Assembly (NCBI RefSeq): GCF_030068615.1
Contig: NZ_JASJOC010000013.1
Coordinates: forward strand, 1-64,000
DNA: 64,000 bases
DNA from: Halostagnicola sp. A-GB9-2
GTDB taxonomy: Archaea; Halobacteriota; Halobacteria; Halobacteriales; Natrialbaceae
Direction: 5' to 3'
The notes under the pieces were generated by a model. The model did no database searches and was not told the origin of the DNA. It saw nothing but the letters and a program-made list of their open reading frames with translations. The translations under genes were made by a program, and so were the position numbers. Below, one piece after another: positions 24,643 through 32,831 of this stretch; positions within the stretch are counted from its first letter, which is position 1, and every line of letters begins with the position of its first letter.

Positions 24643-25929
24643 ATGGCACCCGAAGAGGTTATTCCAGATGCCGTCTCGACGAAACAGTCCGAATACGTCT
24701 CTCTGCTTCAGGAATTGATCCAGTGTGAACCGGTCAATCCTCCGGGGAACGAACACCGCGCTGCGGATGTGATTCGACCGATCCTTGACGATCTCGGGTT
24801 CGAGGTCGAAGAATACACTGAGGTCGAAGGCCGTCCGAATCTCGTCGCACGGCTAGAAGGCGATGGCGACGGTCCGACACTACTGATGAACGCACACATG
24901 GACGTTGTGCCAGTCGATTCTCCAAAAGAGTGGCCTTGCGATCCATTCTCCGGAGCAATTATTGACGAGAGAGTGTACGGACGCGGCGCCGTCGATCACA
25001 AATCGCCCATCGTCGGGATGCTTGGAGCTGTCGAAACCCTGCAGGAAACAGGTATTGACCTCGTCGGCGACCTAGTGTTCGTGTTCGACTCGAACGAGGA
25101 GCGCGGTGGCGAACACGGCATGAGGTTTGTCGCCGAAAATGCCGACATCGACGCCGACATGGGGATCTATGCGGTGACATCGAGTCTTAGCGAAGAATCC
25201 GCGGAGTACTTCGAGACCCAGGGTCGCGACAACGTACACCGGGCGAACTTCGGAAATCAAGTATTCTCGGTCACCGTGGAAGGTGACCTGAAACACCCCA
25301 TGACGCCGGCAGAAACCGAAAGTGCAGGTGAACGACTCGGGCGGCTGTATCCCTCCTTGTTCGAGTACTGTAACCTTATCTCCACAAAAGAAGATGATTT
25401 GACGGGGTCACCGAACGCAGAGATCACAACAATCGAAAGCGAAGGAAGGCCTGAACGGGCATCGCCTGAAATGACTCTTCACGTTCGGCGGTACTATGCA
25501 CCATCAGAGGAGAGTGACACCGTGTTCCGTGAGTTCGAGTCCCATATGACAGAGGCGGCCCGCAAGGAAGGGATCGCCGACTCGGTAACCGTGGAACAGG
25601 AATCTAACATGCCCCACGTTACCGTTCCGTTTGATCACCCACTCGTTGAGTCGGCGACGTACGCGGCCTCACAGGTCCGGGACAATGAACCGAACGTCGC
25701 TGGAGTTCCCGCCCAAACAGGAATCACTTGGCTGGTCCGGGAACTAGACCTCCCGATGATCCTTTTCGGGTTCGGTCAGGTGAACCTCCACCATGCCGAT
25801 CCCGAGTGGATCCACGTCGACGATCTCGTCGACATGGTATCAGCGTACGCACTCGTATACGCGAAACTACTCGGGGAAGAAGCACCACTGCTCGAGGGGG
25901 CGGCTGATGTCGGCGAAACCGAAGGATAG
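24643..25929 (+). CDS. M20-family metallopeptidase/deacylase
   Basis: A 428-residue protein from the ATG at 24643. M20 signatures are clear: MNAHMDVVPV (metal His and Asp), GRGAVDHKSPIVGMLGAV (bridging Asp), FDSNEERGGEHGM (Glu-Glu: general base and metal ligand), and GFGQVNLHHADPEWI near the end (last metal His). Length fits ArgE/DapE/carboxypeptidase relatives. It probably cleaves an N-acyl or peptide bond in the cytoplasm. With the adjacent transporter and hydrolases it suggests uptake and breakdown of a peptide-like compound. The usual central dimerisation domain is present. Confidence 0.9.
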   Translation: MAPEEVIPDAVSTKQSEYVSLLQELIQCEPVNPPGNEHRAADVIRPILDDLGFEVEEYTEVEGRPNLVARLEGDGDGPTLLMNAHMDVVPVDSPKEWPCDPFSGAIIDERVYGRGAVDHKSPIVGMLGAVETLQETGIDLVGDLVFVFDSNEERGGEHGMRFVAENADIDADMGIYAVTSSLSEESAEYFETQGRDNVHRANFGNQVFSVTVEGDLKHPMTPAETESAGERLGRLYPSLFEYCNLISTKEDDLTGSPNAEITTIESEGRPERASPEMTLHVRRYYAPSEESDTVFREFESHMTEAARKEGIADSVTVEQESNMPHVTVPFDHPLVESATYAASQVRDNEPNVAGVPAQTGITWLVRELDLPMILFGFGQVNLHHADPEWIHVDDLVDMVSAYALVYAKLLGEEAPLLEGAADVGETEG

Positions 25930-26009
25930 GGATAACACCTGCTTCCAGATAGTCGTTTTCCGCCGACGATCCGCAGTCGATACCGGACTGACGCCATCTC
26001 GACCTCCTC

Positions 26010-26595
26010 CTCCAGCGGGAAGACCTCCCTGGATTGAGTATCCCATCGAGACTGAACGCGGCTTTCACCCGGCATATCAGGTCGACGGCCCCTTCGTTGT
26101 AGCCCAATAAGAGGTATTTCTGTTTACCCATCTCGACGCCGTGTTCGCCTATCACCTTCCATCGAGTTCGATGGCGTGATAGACAATCCGGGCATCGGCA
26201 CGCTCCCTAAACGCCCAGTGCTCCTCGTCTTCCGGGCCATGACCATTAGTGGGTGTTTCCGTCGCCCGTGTGGCCGAAACACGGTGTCTCAAAGGTGTGT
26301 TTCCACCGAAGTGATGAAGTCGATTAGGTCTGCGTACTTGCAGATCAGTACAGTGACGTCGCCCGAGGTGAGTATAGTGGGAACCGAATCGTAGTGTGCA
26401 GAGCGAACGACATCTTCTCATGAACCTGCCACAACAACTCCATCTCTTCACCTGACTCGCCGATCAAGATCCCCCGTCGTGGCCTGTACTTCTCGAGATC
26501 ATCTGGCAGAATCCGACCTCGGTTTCGAAACTGCGGATTCGATGAAACTCGATAAAGGCCATCAGCGAGGTGGGAAGGCCCTCGTCGAGCTAGGT
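26010..26595 (-). pseudogene. FAD-linked oxidase (GlcD-type), C-terminal remnant
   Basis: Reading across minus-strand frames recovers the order of a GlcD-like FAD-linked oxidase C-terminal domain: LMAFIEFH, KYADLIDFITSVETHL, FGHTGDGNTH in degenerate form, EDEEHWAFRERAD, YHAIELDG, then IGEHGVEMGKQKYLLLGYNE and FSLDGILNPGR. Several frameshifts and stops separate these pieces, and the FAD-binding N-terminus is missing. The family oxidises 2-hydroxy acids. The remnant suggests that the peptide island once included an oxidation step, or that this site is a deletion hotspot. Confidence 0.8.
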
Positions 26596-27564
26596 TTCAC
26601 CTTCGGGGATCAATCAGTTCCCAACTTGCAAGAGTTATCTTGAGTACTATGAGACGGCGCACCGCCACATGTATTGTTAACCCCCACTGCCCAACAGGAG
26701 CTGCAGGGATCGACGACGCCAGAGGACACCCAGAAAGGGACTCAGTCGATCTACCCGAACGATGTGGGCATCTGGAACATGAACAAATCTATACTGATGA
26801 ATCTACAGATAAAAGACGATATTTTACCAAGTTGTATTGAGATGTTCTCTGGCAATTCCGAGAGGCATTCCGTTACCGGTATCCGAGAATGAACCCGTGC
26901 AAATCTTCCGTGTCTCACCGTGGAACAAGGAAGTTGTGAATAGATCCCATAGAAAAACAACCTTCGCAAAACGGTTAGTCGACAGTAGAAAATAGATAGT
27001 AACTGTCCTTCTAAAATATGGGATATTATTATTACTGAATGTGGAAGAACATTGCATCACGCCCGCTACGAACAGATTTCAACGAATGAGAAAATATAAT
27101 GAGATTATTACATACATACGGTCGTAATACTCGGATGTTCTGATGGCTAACGCATGAAAAAGAGAGCCTTCAATGACGGACTGTTTGAGACAGCAAACCA
27201 TTCGTTTTGGAGAAGAATATAACTCTGCTTCAGTCTATTGCTCCGAAGAGTTCTTTGAACGGCGAAAGCAATTACGAGGAGATTCCAATAAGAATAGTCA
27301 ATTTAGACGTTCAAGCTGCTATTCACGCGAATTTGATTTTAGAAGGCAGTGATGTTCTCAGAGGTTACAATTAGTTTCTAATAATATTAGCAACTCAAAG
27401 ATGATAGAATAGAGAGCCAGAAAACACCAATCACGACCAGGTGTTCAGTTGTGTCAACTAGCTATTCGGATAAGCCGAACAGCATTCCTGTTATTGTCTA
27501 CAAATATAACTTATCCGGAAAATGATCAGAGTGGTTAGGAAGTCTATGATTTGAGCCCTTTCAA
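26596..27564. other. AT-rich intergenic region
   Basis: Nearly 1 kb without a supportable gene, markedly AT-richer than the surroundings from about 26880 to 27560. No family-like peptide, tRNA or repeat array was found. The composition suggests decayed or foreign DNA. Confidence 0.4.
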
Positions 27565-27835
27565 TTACGAAAAGACGAATCGCAATTCGATGACGTTTGC
27601 GATCTCTTCGACCGACTCGCTTAGTTCCGTCCGCCGATCCTCGTTGGTGAACCGGTTTACGGGACCCGAAACGCTAATCGCACCGATTACGTCGTCATCG
27701 ATGATGACGGGCGCTGAGATGCAATAGAGGCCGTGGATCGTCTCCTGTCGGTCGAACGCCAGTCCGCGTTCCTCAATCCAATCGAGTTCCTCGAAAAGTT
27801 CCCCCCGGGAGGTAATCGTGTGTTCCGTTAGTCCT
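27565..27835 (-). pseudogene. IclR-family regulator, C-terminal remnant
   Basis: A 90-codon open stretch matches the effector-binding end of IclR regulators: RGLTEHTITSRGELFEELDW, ERGLAFDRQETIHGLYCIS, APVIIDDDVIGAISVSGPVN and RTELSESVEEIANVIE before the stop. The DNA-binding HTH and most of the sensor domain are missing. Its upstream end overlaps by 8 bp the stop region of the CARDB surface protein gene. IclR proteins often control catabolic genes; it may have regulated the lost part of the neighbouring island. Confidence 0.8.
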
Positions 27836-30119
27836 CTGCTTCACCGGAGGCATCCGCACGACGTTTCAATAGATAGGTTACACCGCCAAGACTGGCAACA
27901 GTACCGATAATTCCAGGCCCAGGAACCTCGTCAGTCTCGAGTTCAATGACAACATCGCTATCATCGTCATCGCTGTCACCAGAGTCCGGTACTTCGTCAT
28001 CGCCACCTTCCTCGTTGCCCCCAGAATCGTCTCCCGATGTCCCATCATCAGTTCCGTCTCCGTTATTCGTTCCACCACTGGACTCATCGTCGTCATCATC
28101 ATCACCGACTTCCTCATCAACGACAGTCACCTCCCCAGTGTAGCTATCGTCGCCAGTTTCAAGGCTAAACTCATGCTCACCAGGAGAATCAGCCGTCACG
28201 ACGTATTCATGTTCCCAGTAATTGCCGGGATCCAGGTCAATCTCAGTGGACTCGACATCGTCCCCTGCAAAGGTGAAATCGATCGTCGCAGACGTTGCAA
28301 CATCGCCTTGATTCTCGATAACATACGGAATAACGATCGAATCACCGAGAGTTACCGCGTGACTCGGATCATCGATTCCAATGAGAGCGATCTCCGCTGA
28401 GTCGCCCTCAACAGAGATAACTCCACTTTCCGCATCATTCGCAGATTCGATAGTGAACTCATGCTCTCCGCGTGCTTCTACCGGTCCGACTGGAATGGAA
28501 TACATGGCTAGATCGCCGCCATCAAGACCAACATTGAGGGTCTCAATGGTATCCCCCTCGAGTTCCACTGTAACCGTCTGGGAGACACTCACATCTCCCG
28601 CATTTCGCACGTCAAAATCAATGTCAACAGTGTCGTGGGGCTGAATTGTTGGCTCTTCTGGAGTCACGGATTCGATACGAAGTTCGGGCTCCTCTTCACC
28701 GTCATCTCCCCCCTCTTCTTCACCGTCATCCTCCTCTTCCTCTTCTTCCGTTTCGTTATATGGTTCCTCAAGGAGTTCTTCACTCGGGTCTGTAATCGCT
28801 TGCACCTCATCAACCAGAAGTTCCCGATCGTGATCATTACCGCCAACACCAGCCCGAAATTCGAAGTCAAATTCGCTAATCGAATCCGATAGCTGCCATT
28901 CGCTGGGTTCGCTGGTCCCAAACTCCCATACTTTGGCGGATACTGTCCCCCCATCTAAGTACAATCGAAAGACAGCCCAAGTATTCGCAAAGGCGTTGTC
29001 AATCGTTTCGGCGCCTGGAGAATCAAGGGACCCGGACGCGAAGTAAATCGCGTCTCGAGACGTATTGATCAATAAGTGTCGCTCATCGTCATCCCCGTTT
29101 AATCGAAACCGCTGCTGAAATGCAGATTCAGTTACCCTGTAGATACCACGGAATTCGACGGTGTCATGCGTGTTGAAGACACCTGCACACTCCCAGTCCG
29201 CTCCGGAACGTGTCGCATCATCAAGGCGCATCGAGCGATCACCAACGACACCATCCGAAACGACTTCAACATTTCCGCTTGTATCCCAGCAGTCTAACCC
29301 GTCCTCGAAATCATCGAACGAGTCACTTCCGTCGTCTCCCTCATCGTCGTCATCGTCGTCATCGTGGTCATCAGAGATGTCCGTCGTTGCCCGAAACTCA
29401 TCCCATGTGAAATAAATCGAATCATCGTAGGCAGATGGACCGACACCACCCCAGTTCCGGGAGCGCATCTCAACAGTGTGAATACTCGTCTCCTGCCCAT
29501 CATCGGGCAGGAGCTCTGTATACTCGTCCCCATCGATAGTCACCGTGAACGTTTCATCATCAGCCCTGATCGCCACTTCATAGATGGTTCCCGATTCAAA
29601 TGAGGTAAGCACCTTGTCCTCAGCTCCAACCCACTTGATGTCTCGATCCTCATGGTCAAACCGAACATACCCGTTTGACTCCCCATCTTCATCATTTACT
29701 CTGAATCGGTTGTTGTTCCAATCCGACGCATCAAGGTCGCCAGTTAAGCGAAATCGCGCCGAGACTTCCTGTGCGAGTTCTCCATCGAGTTTATCGGAGA
29801 GATCTGGGCTCTGGACGTAAATGCCATCGTTCAAGCACTCAATCTGTGGTGAATACTCACCAGTGATTGGCACATCATCAATAATAGCGAACTCGTATTC
29901 GTTACTATCGAGCCCGTATCTGTACGTGTTTCCATTATCAACGACGACCTTCTCCCAGCCCTGTTTTGTTCCATCGTCCCAGTTATACTCGACTGCCACT
30001 CCCGTCGTAGTCAACGTTGGATTCGAACGAGTTGCACCCACAGACGATGTTGCCACGGTACCAACAAGTCCGCCACCAAGGGTTTGTAACAGGTGGCGTC
30101 GCTCAAGTGTCCCGGTCAT
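27828..30119 (-). CDS. Large secreted CARDB/LamG-like surface protein with C-terminal anchor
   Basis: A 763-residue protein from the ATG at 30119 (MTGTLERRHLLQTLGGGLVG), which gives a Tat-like ERRHLLQ signal. Two jelly-roll domains of the LamG or DUF1080 type follow (about 40-240, starting YNWDDGTKQGWEKV, and about 260-465), separated by a poly-Asp linker. Two CARDB-like domains then occupy about 490-675 (IDFDVRNAGDVSVSQTVTV; IPYVIENQGDVATSATIDF). An Asp/Gly/Ser linker leads to PGPGIIGTVASLGGVTYLL plus KRR, a tripartite C-terminal tail like the PGF-CTERM signals processed by archaeosortase. A surface-attached glycan-binding or structural protein is likely. Confidence 0.82.
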   Translation of the reverse strand: MTGTLERRHLLQTLGGGLVGTVATSSVGATRSNPTLTTTGVAVEYNWDDGTKQGWEKVVVDNGNTYRYGLDSNEYEFAIIDDVPITGEYSPQIECLNDGIYVQSPDLSDKLDGELAQEVSARFRLTGDLDASDWNNNRFRVNDEDGESNGYVRFDHEDRDIKWVGAEDKVLTSFESGTIYEVAIRADDETFTVTIDGDEYTELLPDDGQETSIHTVEMRSRNWGGVGPSAYDDSIYFTWDEFRATTDISDDHDDDDDDDEGDDGSDSFDDFEDGLDCWDTSGNVEVVSDGVVGDRSMRLDDATRSGADWECAGVFNTHDTVEFRGIYRVTESAFQQRFRLNGDDDERHLLINTSRDAIYFASGSLDSPGAETIDNAFANTWAVFRLYLDGGTVSAKVWEFGTSEPSEWQLSDSISEFDFEFRAGVGGNDHDRELLVDEVQAITDPSEELLEEPYNETEEEEEEDDGEEEGGDDGEEEPELRIESVTPEEPTIQPHDTVDIDFDVRNAGDVSVSQTVTVELEGDTIETLNVGLDGGDLAMYSIPVGPVEARGEHEFTIESANDAESGVISVEGDSAEIALIGIDDPSHAVTLGDSIVIPYVIENQGDVATSATIDFTFAGDDVESTEIDLDPGNYWEHEYVVTADSPGEHEFSLETGDDSYTGEVTVVDEEVGDDDDDDESSGGTNNGDGTDDGTSGDDSGGNEEGGDDEVPDSGDSDDDDSDVVIELETDEVPGPGIIGTVASLGGVTYLLKRRADASGEAED

Positions 30120-30566
30120 ACGCAATACAGAGCATAGAGCAAAATATTGGTTCTGGTTCGGGCAGATATTTGGTCTTCTGAGAGTGACTACCAAACAGTC
30201 CCCCTTTCGGTTCTTGTACGCTCATCTGAACAAAGATGATCGGCTGTTGAGTGGCTATAGAGGCGGCCACCAAACAGACTTGCAACCAACAATCCGAGCA
30301 CGGAGCCACACATGTCCGTACGTGGAGAGACGAACCCACACGATTTGTACCGGTCGGGACAAGAACGCATAATGCCAAACGCTAAATTTGGATTATTTAT
30401 GACTAGGGCCGACCCAGGCATTACGCTCGTACACATGTAAGCGATTCAAATGCGACATTTGGCGTCTGGTTCTGAGAAAGAGGCCCCCAAAAGTACAATG
30501 AGAGGCTGATAACTCGCAGAGAGTGTTGAATTACCGGGTGAAACGCAGGCAACACTGACACAAAAT
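30120..30566. other. Intergenic region with a copy of the dispersed repeat
   Basis: No gene is supported. Positions 30371-30465 contain a repeat similar in order and sequence to 822-938, with a TACA-NN-TGTA dyad at 30430-30439 and flanking ATTTGG words. The remainder shows nothing recognisable. Confidence 0.45.
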
Positions 30567-30782
30567 TCACAAGGAGATCCGATAGACAGTGGGATTCCCT
30601 GAAGTTTCCCGCCAGACACTAAGCGTTCCTTCTTGGACGAGTGCCTGAACGACTGGACTGATTCGTTGCGGTGGTTCGTTCACTATATCGGCGATATGCT
30701 TGACCTTGATATGATTATTACCCCGACTGTGATGGTGGCGAATGCATGCTCGAACCTCCATTTCTAGCTCGGACTGTCGCAT
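30567..30782 (-). CDS. Small winged-helix DNA-binding protein
   Basis: A 71-residue protein from the ATG at 30782 (MRQSELEMEVRACIRHHHSR). The segment KVKHIADIVNEPPQRISPVV then LVQEGTLSVWRE has the helix-turn-helix-wing pattern of haloarchaeal winged-helix proteins, including the short wing ending in a Tyr-rich strand. It is probably a transcriptional regulator. The ATG at 30803 would add seven residues (MSYNIVC) with no clear benefit. No co-transcribed gene is visible. Confidence 0.65.
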   Translation of the reverse strand: MRQSELEMEVRACIRHHHSRGNNHIKVKHIADIVNEPPQRISPVVQALVQEGTLSVWRETSGNPTVYRISL

Positions 30783-31619
30783 ACATACTATATTATAAGA
30801 CATCTATTAAAATAGTAACTGTTGTCTATAGGTTAAATCGATTCGCCAGTGATATCTCATTCGGATACCTACGGCTAAAACCAGTAAAATTCAGCGTGGG
30901 CACCCGTTCTGGTCGAATCGTCGGCAGATGAATAGCTACCATTCACGTTCATCATCCCGCTGTCCGCTCACGGGCGCGCAGCGGGTCCGCGGGACCGCTG
31001 CGCTATTCAAGCGCACGCCCAAGGTCGATCTCTGTCGACTCCTGTTTGGCTGCGGCAGAGATACCGCAAACCGAGATACTCCGCGATTGCCAGACTACGT
31101 CTGGCGGGCAGCCAGAACGCAAGCGTTCTGGCGACGGCGTTGTAAGCAGCCGAGTTTGTATAGCAAGTTCAGAAATACTCGAGGAAGTGAGAGGTCATCT
31201 GGAGAGAAGGCCGTATTGTATCCAAAGCTGATTTGTTGTGGTGATATCTTAGTTTCGAGAAGGTATGATAATTTTTAAATTACTCAGGGCCAACCTCCGA
31301 GTGCAGGCCGTGTCACACGGCACCTCTTCCCTCTGGAAATTCAATTTACACGATATCCGAACGGATAGAACTTCGATCAGTTGTCATCACAACTGAAACT
31401 GTCAGTCGATGACATCCCACGAGATAGTGGGGCCTCTGACAGCGCCAGAACTCCCACCGAGCAGAGTCCACCATGGCAGATGGCGCTCGGAGAGTCGGGT
31501 TAGAACCCACTTCCGGGGCATAGCCGGTATTCCTCATGCAAGGAAGCCGCACCATTGTCGGGCGTTGCCCGACTGCTTGCGGGAGCTTTGCTCCCTCTCC
31601 GTTTACGGTGTGGAGGATG
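30783..31619. other. Intergenic region with hairpin arrays and a TnpB-type right end
   Basis: No supported gene. A cluster of hairpins lies at 30976-31132 and a second at 31557-31595, the latter followed by the right-end-like GGAGGATGTCAC at 31612-31623. The sequence between is AT-rich and unremarkable. Confidence 0.5.
30976..31132 (+). repeat. Array of short-loop hairpins
   Basis: Four inverted repeats occur in 157 bp. GCGCAGCGGGTCC/GGACCGCTGCGC at 30976-31003 has one bulge. TGCGG/CCGCA lies near 31052-31069. GCCAGAC-TAC-GTCTGGC is at 31089-31105. GCCAGAACGC-AA-GCGTTCTGGC is at 31111-31132. Loops of 2-8 nt make them strong DNA or RNA hairpins. They do not end in oligo-T, so they are not simple terminators. 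Confidence 0.65.
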
Positions 31620-31623
31620 TCAC
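31557..31623 (+). repeat. Solitary TnpB-type element right end
   Basis: GTCGGGC-GTT-GCCCGAC (31557-31573) and GGGAGC-TTT-GCTCCC (31581-31595) hairpins precede GGAGGATGTCAC (31612-31623), the terminal motif seen after both tnpB genes. No tnpB frame remains upstream. The minus-strand stop codon of the neighbouring gene (31620-31622) lies inside the terminal motif. Confidence 0.55.
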
Positions 31624-32828
31624 GTCTCCTCGACACCCTCAATCGTGATGGAGATTTCCTCTTCGATTGCAGGATCGTCAGCTGATACCGGGTCATCACC
31701 CACAGCGATTAGCAGTTCGGCATCACCATCCGTTAGCGGACCAACCTCAACCGAGTCGAGTCCGCCATCGATATCAGTTTCAGTCTCCGCAATGACTTCG
31801 CCGTCTCTGGTTACAGCAACATATGCGCGTTCCTGCCCATCAGCGTCTCCAGAAATCGAGAATCCGTCGGCATCATTGACAGTGATCGTTGCGTGGTCGA
31901 CGAATTCACCGCCGTCTGTCAGCAGTTGCGTCGATTCTCCAGTGACAGCAACACTCTCGAGTTCGGGGTCTGGCTCCTCACCATCTACAATCACGATCGG
32001 ATCCAACGAGTCCGTCTCGCTCACCCCATACAAAGCAGCAGCATTGACAAGGGCCACTGCAAGCACCCCGAGAACGAGTACGCCGGCGATTCCGACGGTG
32101 GCCATGAAAACTACTGACCTCGACTGAGACCGCGTCGAACCACTGTTCGAGTCCGTCGTTGCTCGCGGACGAGATGATCGGTCCGTTCCCTCTTGACTCC
32201 CTCCACCAGCCGATCGCTGTTCACGATAGTCATCGAACAGCGATTCTGTCTCTCCGATCGGAGACAACGGTGCATCACCACCGAGTTCGATCGTCAGATC
32301 ACAGTCGGAAAGCTCAGTGATCCGTGCATTTTCTGCAATCGCCAGCGTATCAGCATCGCCGTGAGTATACTCATACAATAACGCAAGCCCTGCACTGGCA
32401 TCTCGAGTTCGGATCTGAAGCGACTCCCCCCGTCCGACTAACGAGCTTATCATTCGATGATCCTCACGCGATCCTGGAAGGTCTCCCTTCCCGCCATCGA
32501 GCTTCGAGAATACCTCGACGTCGTCGCTCGTCGTCTGCAGTGTCATCTCGAACTCGTCCTCGATACGCTCGCGAAGGTCGTCCTTGAAGCGGGTGAAGAT
32601 TTGATTGAGCGAATCCGTTTCGTAGACGGCGTAATACTGCTCGGCTCGCCCTCCTTTCGTCTCACGCGCACGGAAGAAGACAACAAGTTCGTTTTGTGAA
32701 CCAGTGTCTAAAAAGACACGGACACCCCCGAAGAAGAACTTCTCTATTCGATCGCTCACTTCGGTCGGATCTCTCCCGCTGCTTCGGTATCTGTTCCCCT
32801 GGGAGTCGTAAATTGTGAGTTTTGCCAT
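31620..32828 (-). CDS. Single-pass membrane protein paired with the membrane GTPase
   Basis: A 402-residue protein. Residues 1-225 form a cytoplasmic-looking mixed domain (MAKLTIYDSQGNRYRSSGRD; a GRAEQYYAVYETDSL strand region), followed by a Ser/Arg-rich linker, a transmembrane helix at about 241-266 (VVFMATVGIAGVLVLGVLAV) and an acidic extracellular beta domain to the end. No signal peptide is present. Its stop lies in a TnpB-type right-end motif, so the original C-terminus may have been altered. It sits 3 nt after the GTPase gene, so the two are very probably co-translated and work together. I do not recognise the family. Confidence 0.75.
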   Translation of the reverse strand: MAKLTIYDSQGNRYRSSGRDPTEVSDRIEKFFFGGVRVFLDTGSQNELVVFFRARETKGGRAEQYYAVYETDSLNQIFTRFKDDLRERIEDEFEMTLQTTSDDVEVFSKLDGGKGDLPGSREDHRMISSLVGRGESLQIRTRDASAGLALLYEYTHGDADTLAIAENARITELSDCDLTIELGGDAPLSPIGETESLFDDYREQRSAGGGSQEGTDRSSRPRATTDSNSGSTRSQSRSVVFMATVGIAGVLVLGVLAVALVNAAALYGVSETDSLDPIVIVDGEEPDPELESVAVTGESTQLLTDGGEFVDHATITVNDADGFSISGDADGQERAYVAVTRDGEVIAETETDIDGGLDSVEVGPLTDGDAELLIAVGDDPVSADDPAIEEEISITIEGVEET

Positions 32829-32831
32829 CTG

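Noticed and set aside
27878-29603. Long frames opposite the CARDB surface protein gene
   Set aside because: Ser/Thr-rich shadows caused by GAC/GAT-rich coding sequence on the minus strand.
30928-31278. 116-codon plus-strand ORF over the hairpin array
   Set aside because: Basic, Arg/Ser-rich translation; the frame is explained by GC-rich palindromes.
31486-31520. GTCGGGTTAGAACCCACTTCC as a possible tRNA end
   Set aside because: Only a short T-loop-like word; it lies in the sequence leading to a solitary TnpB-type right end.
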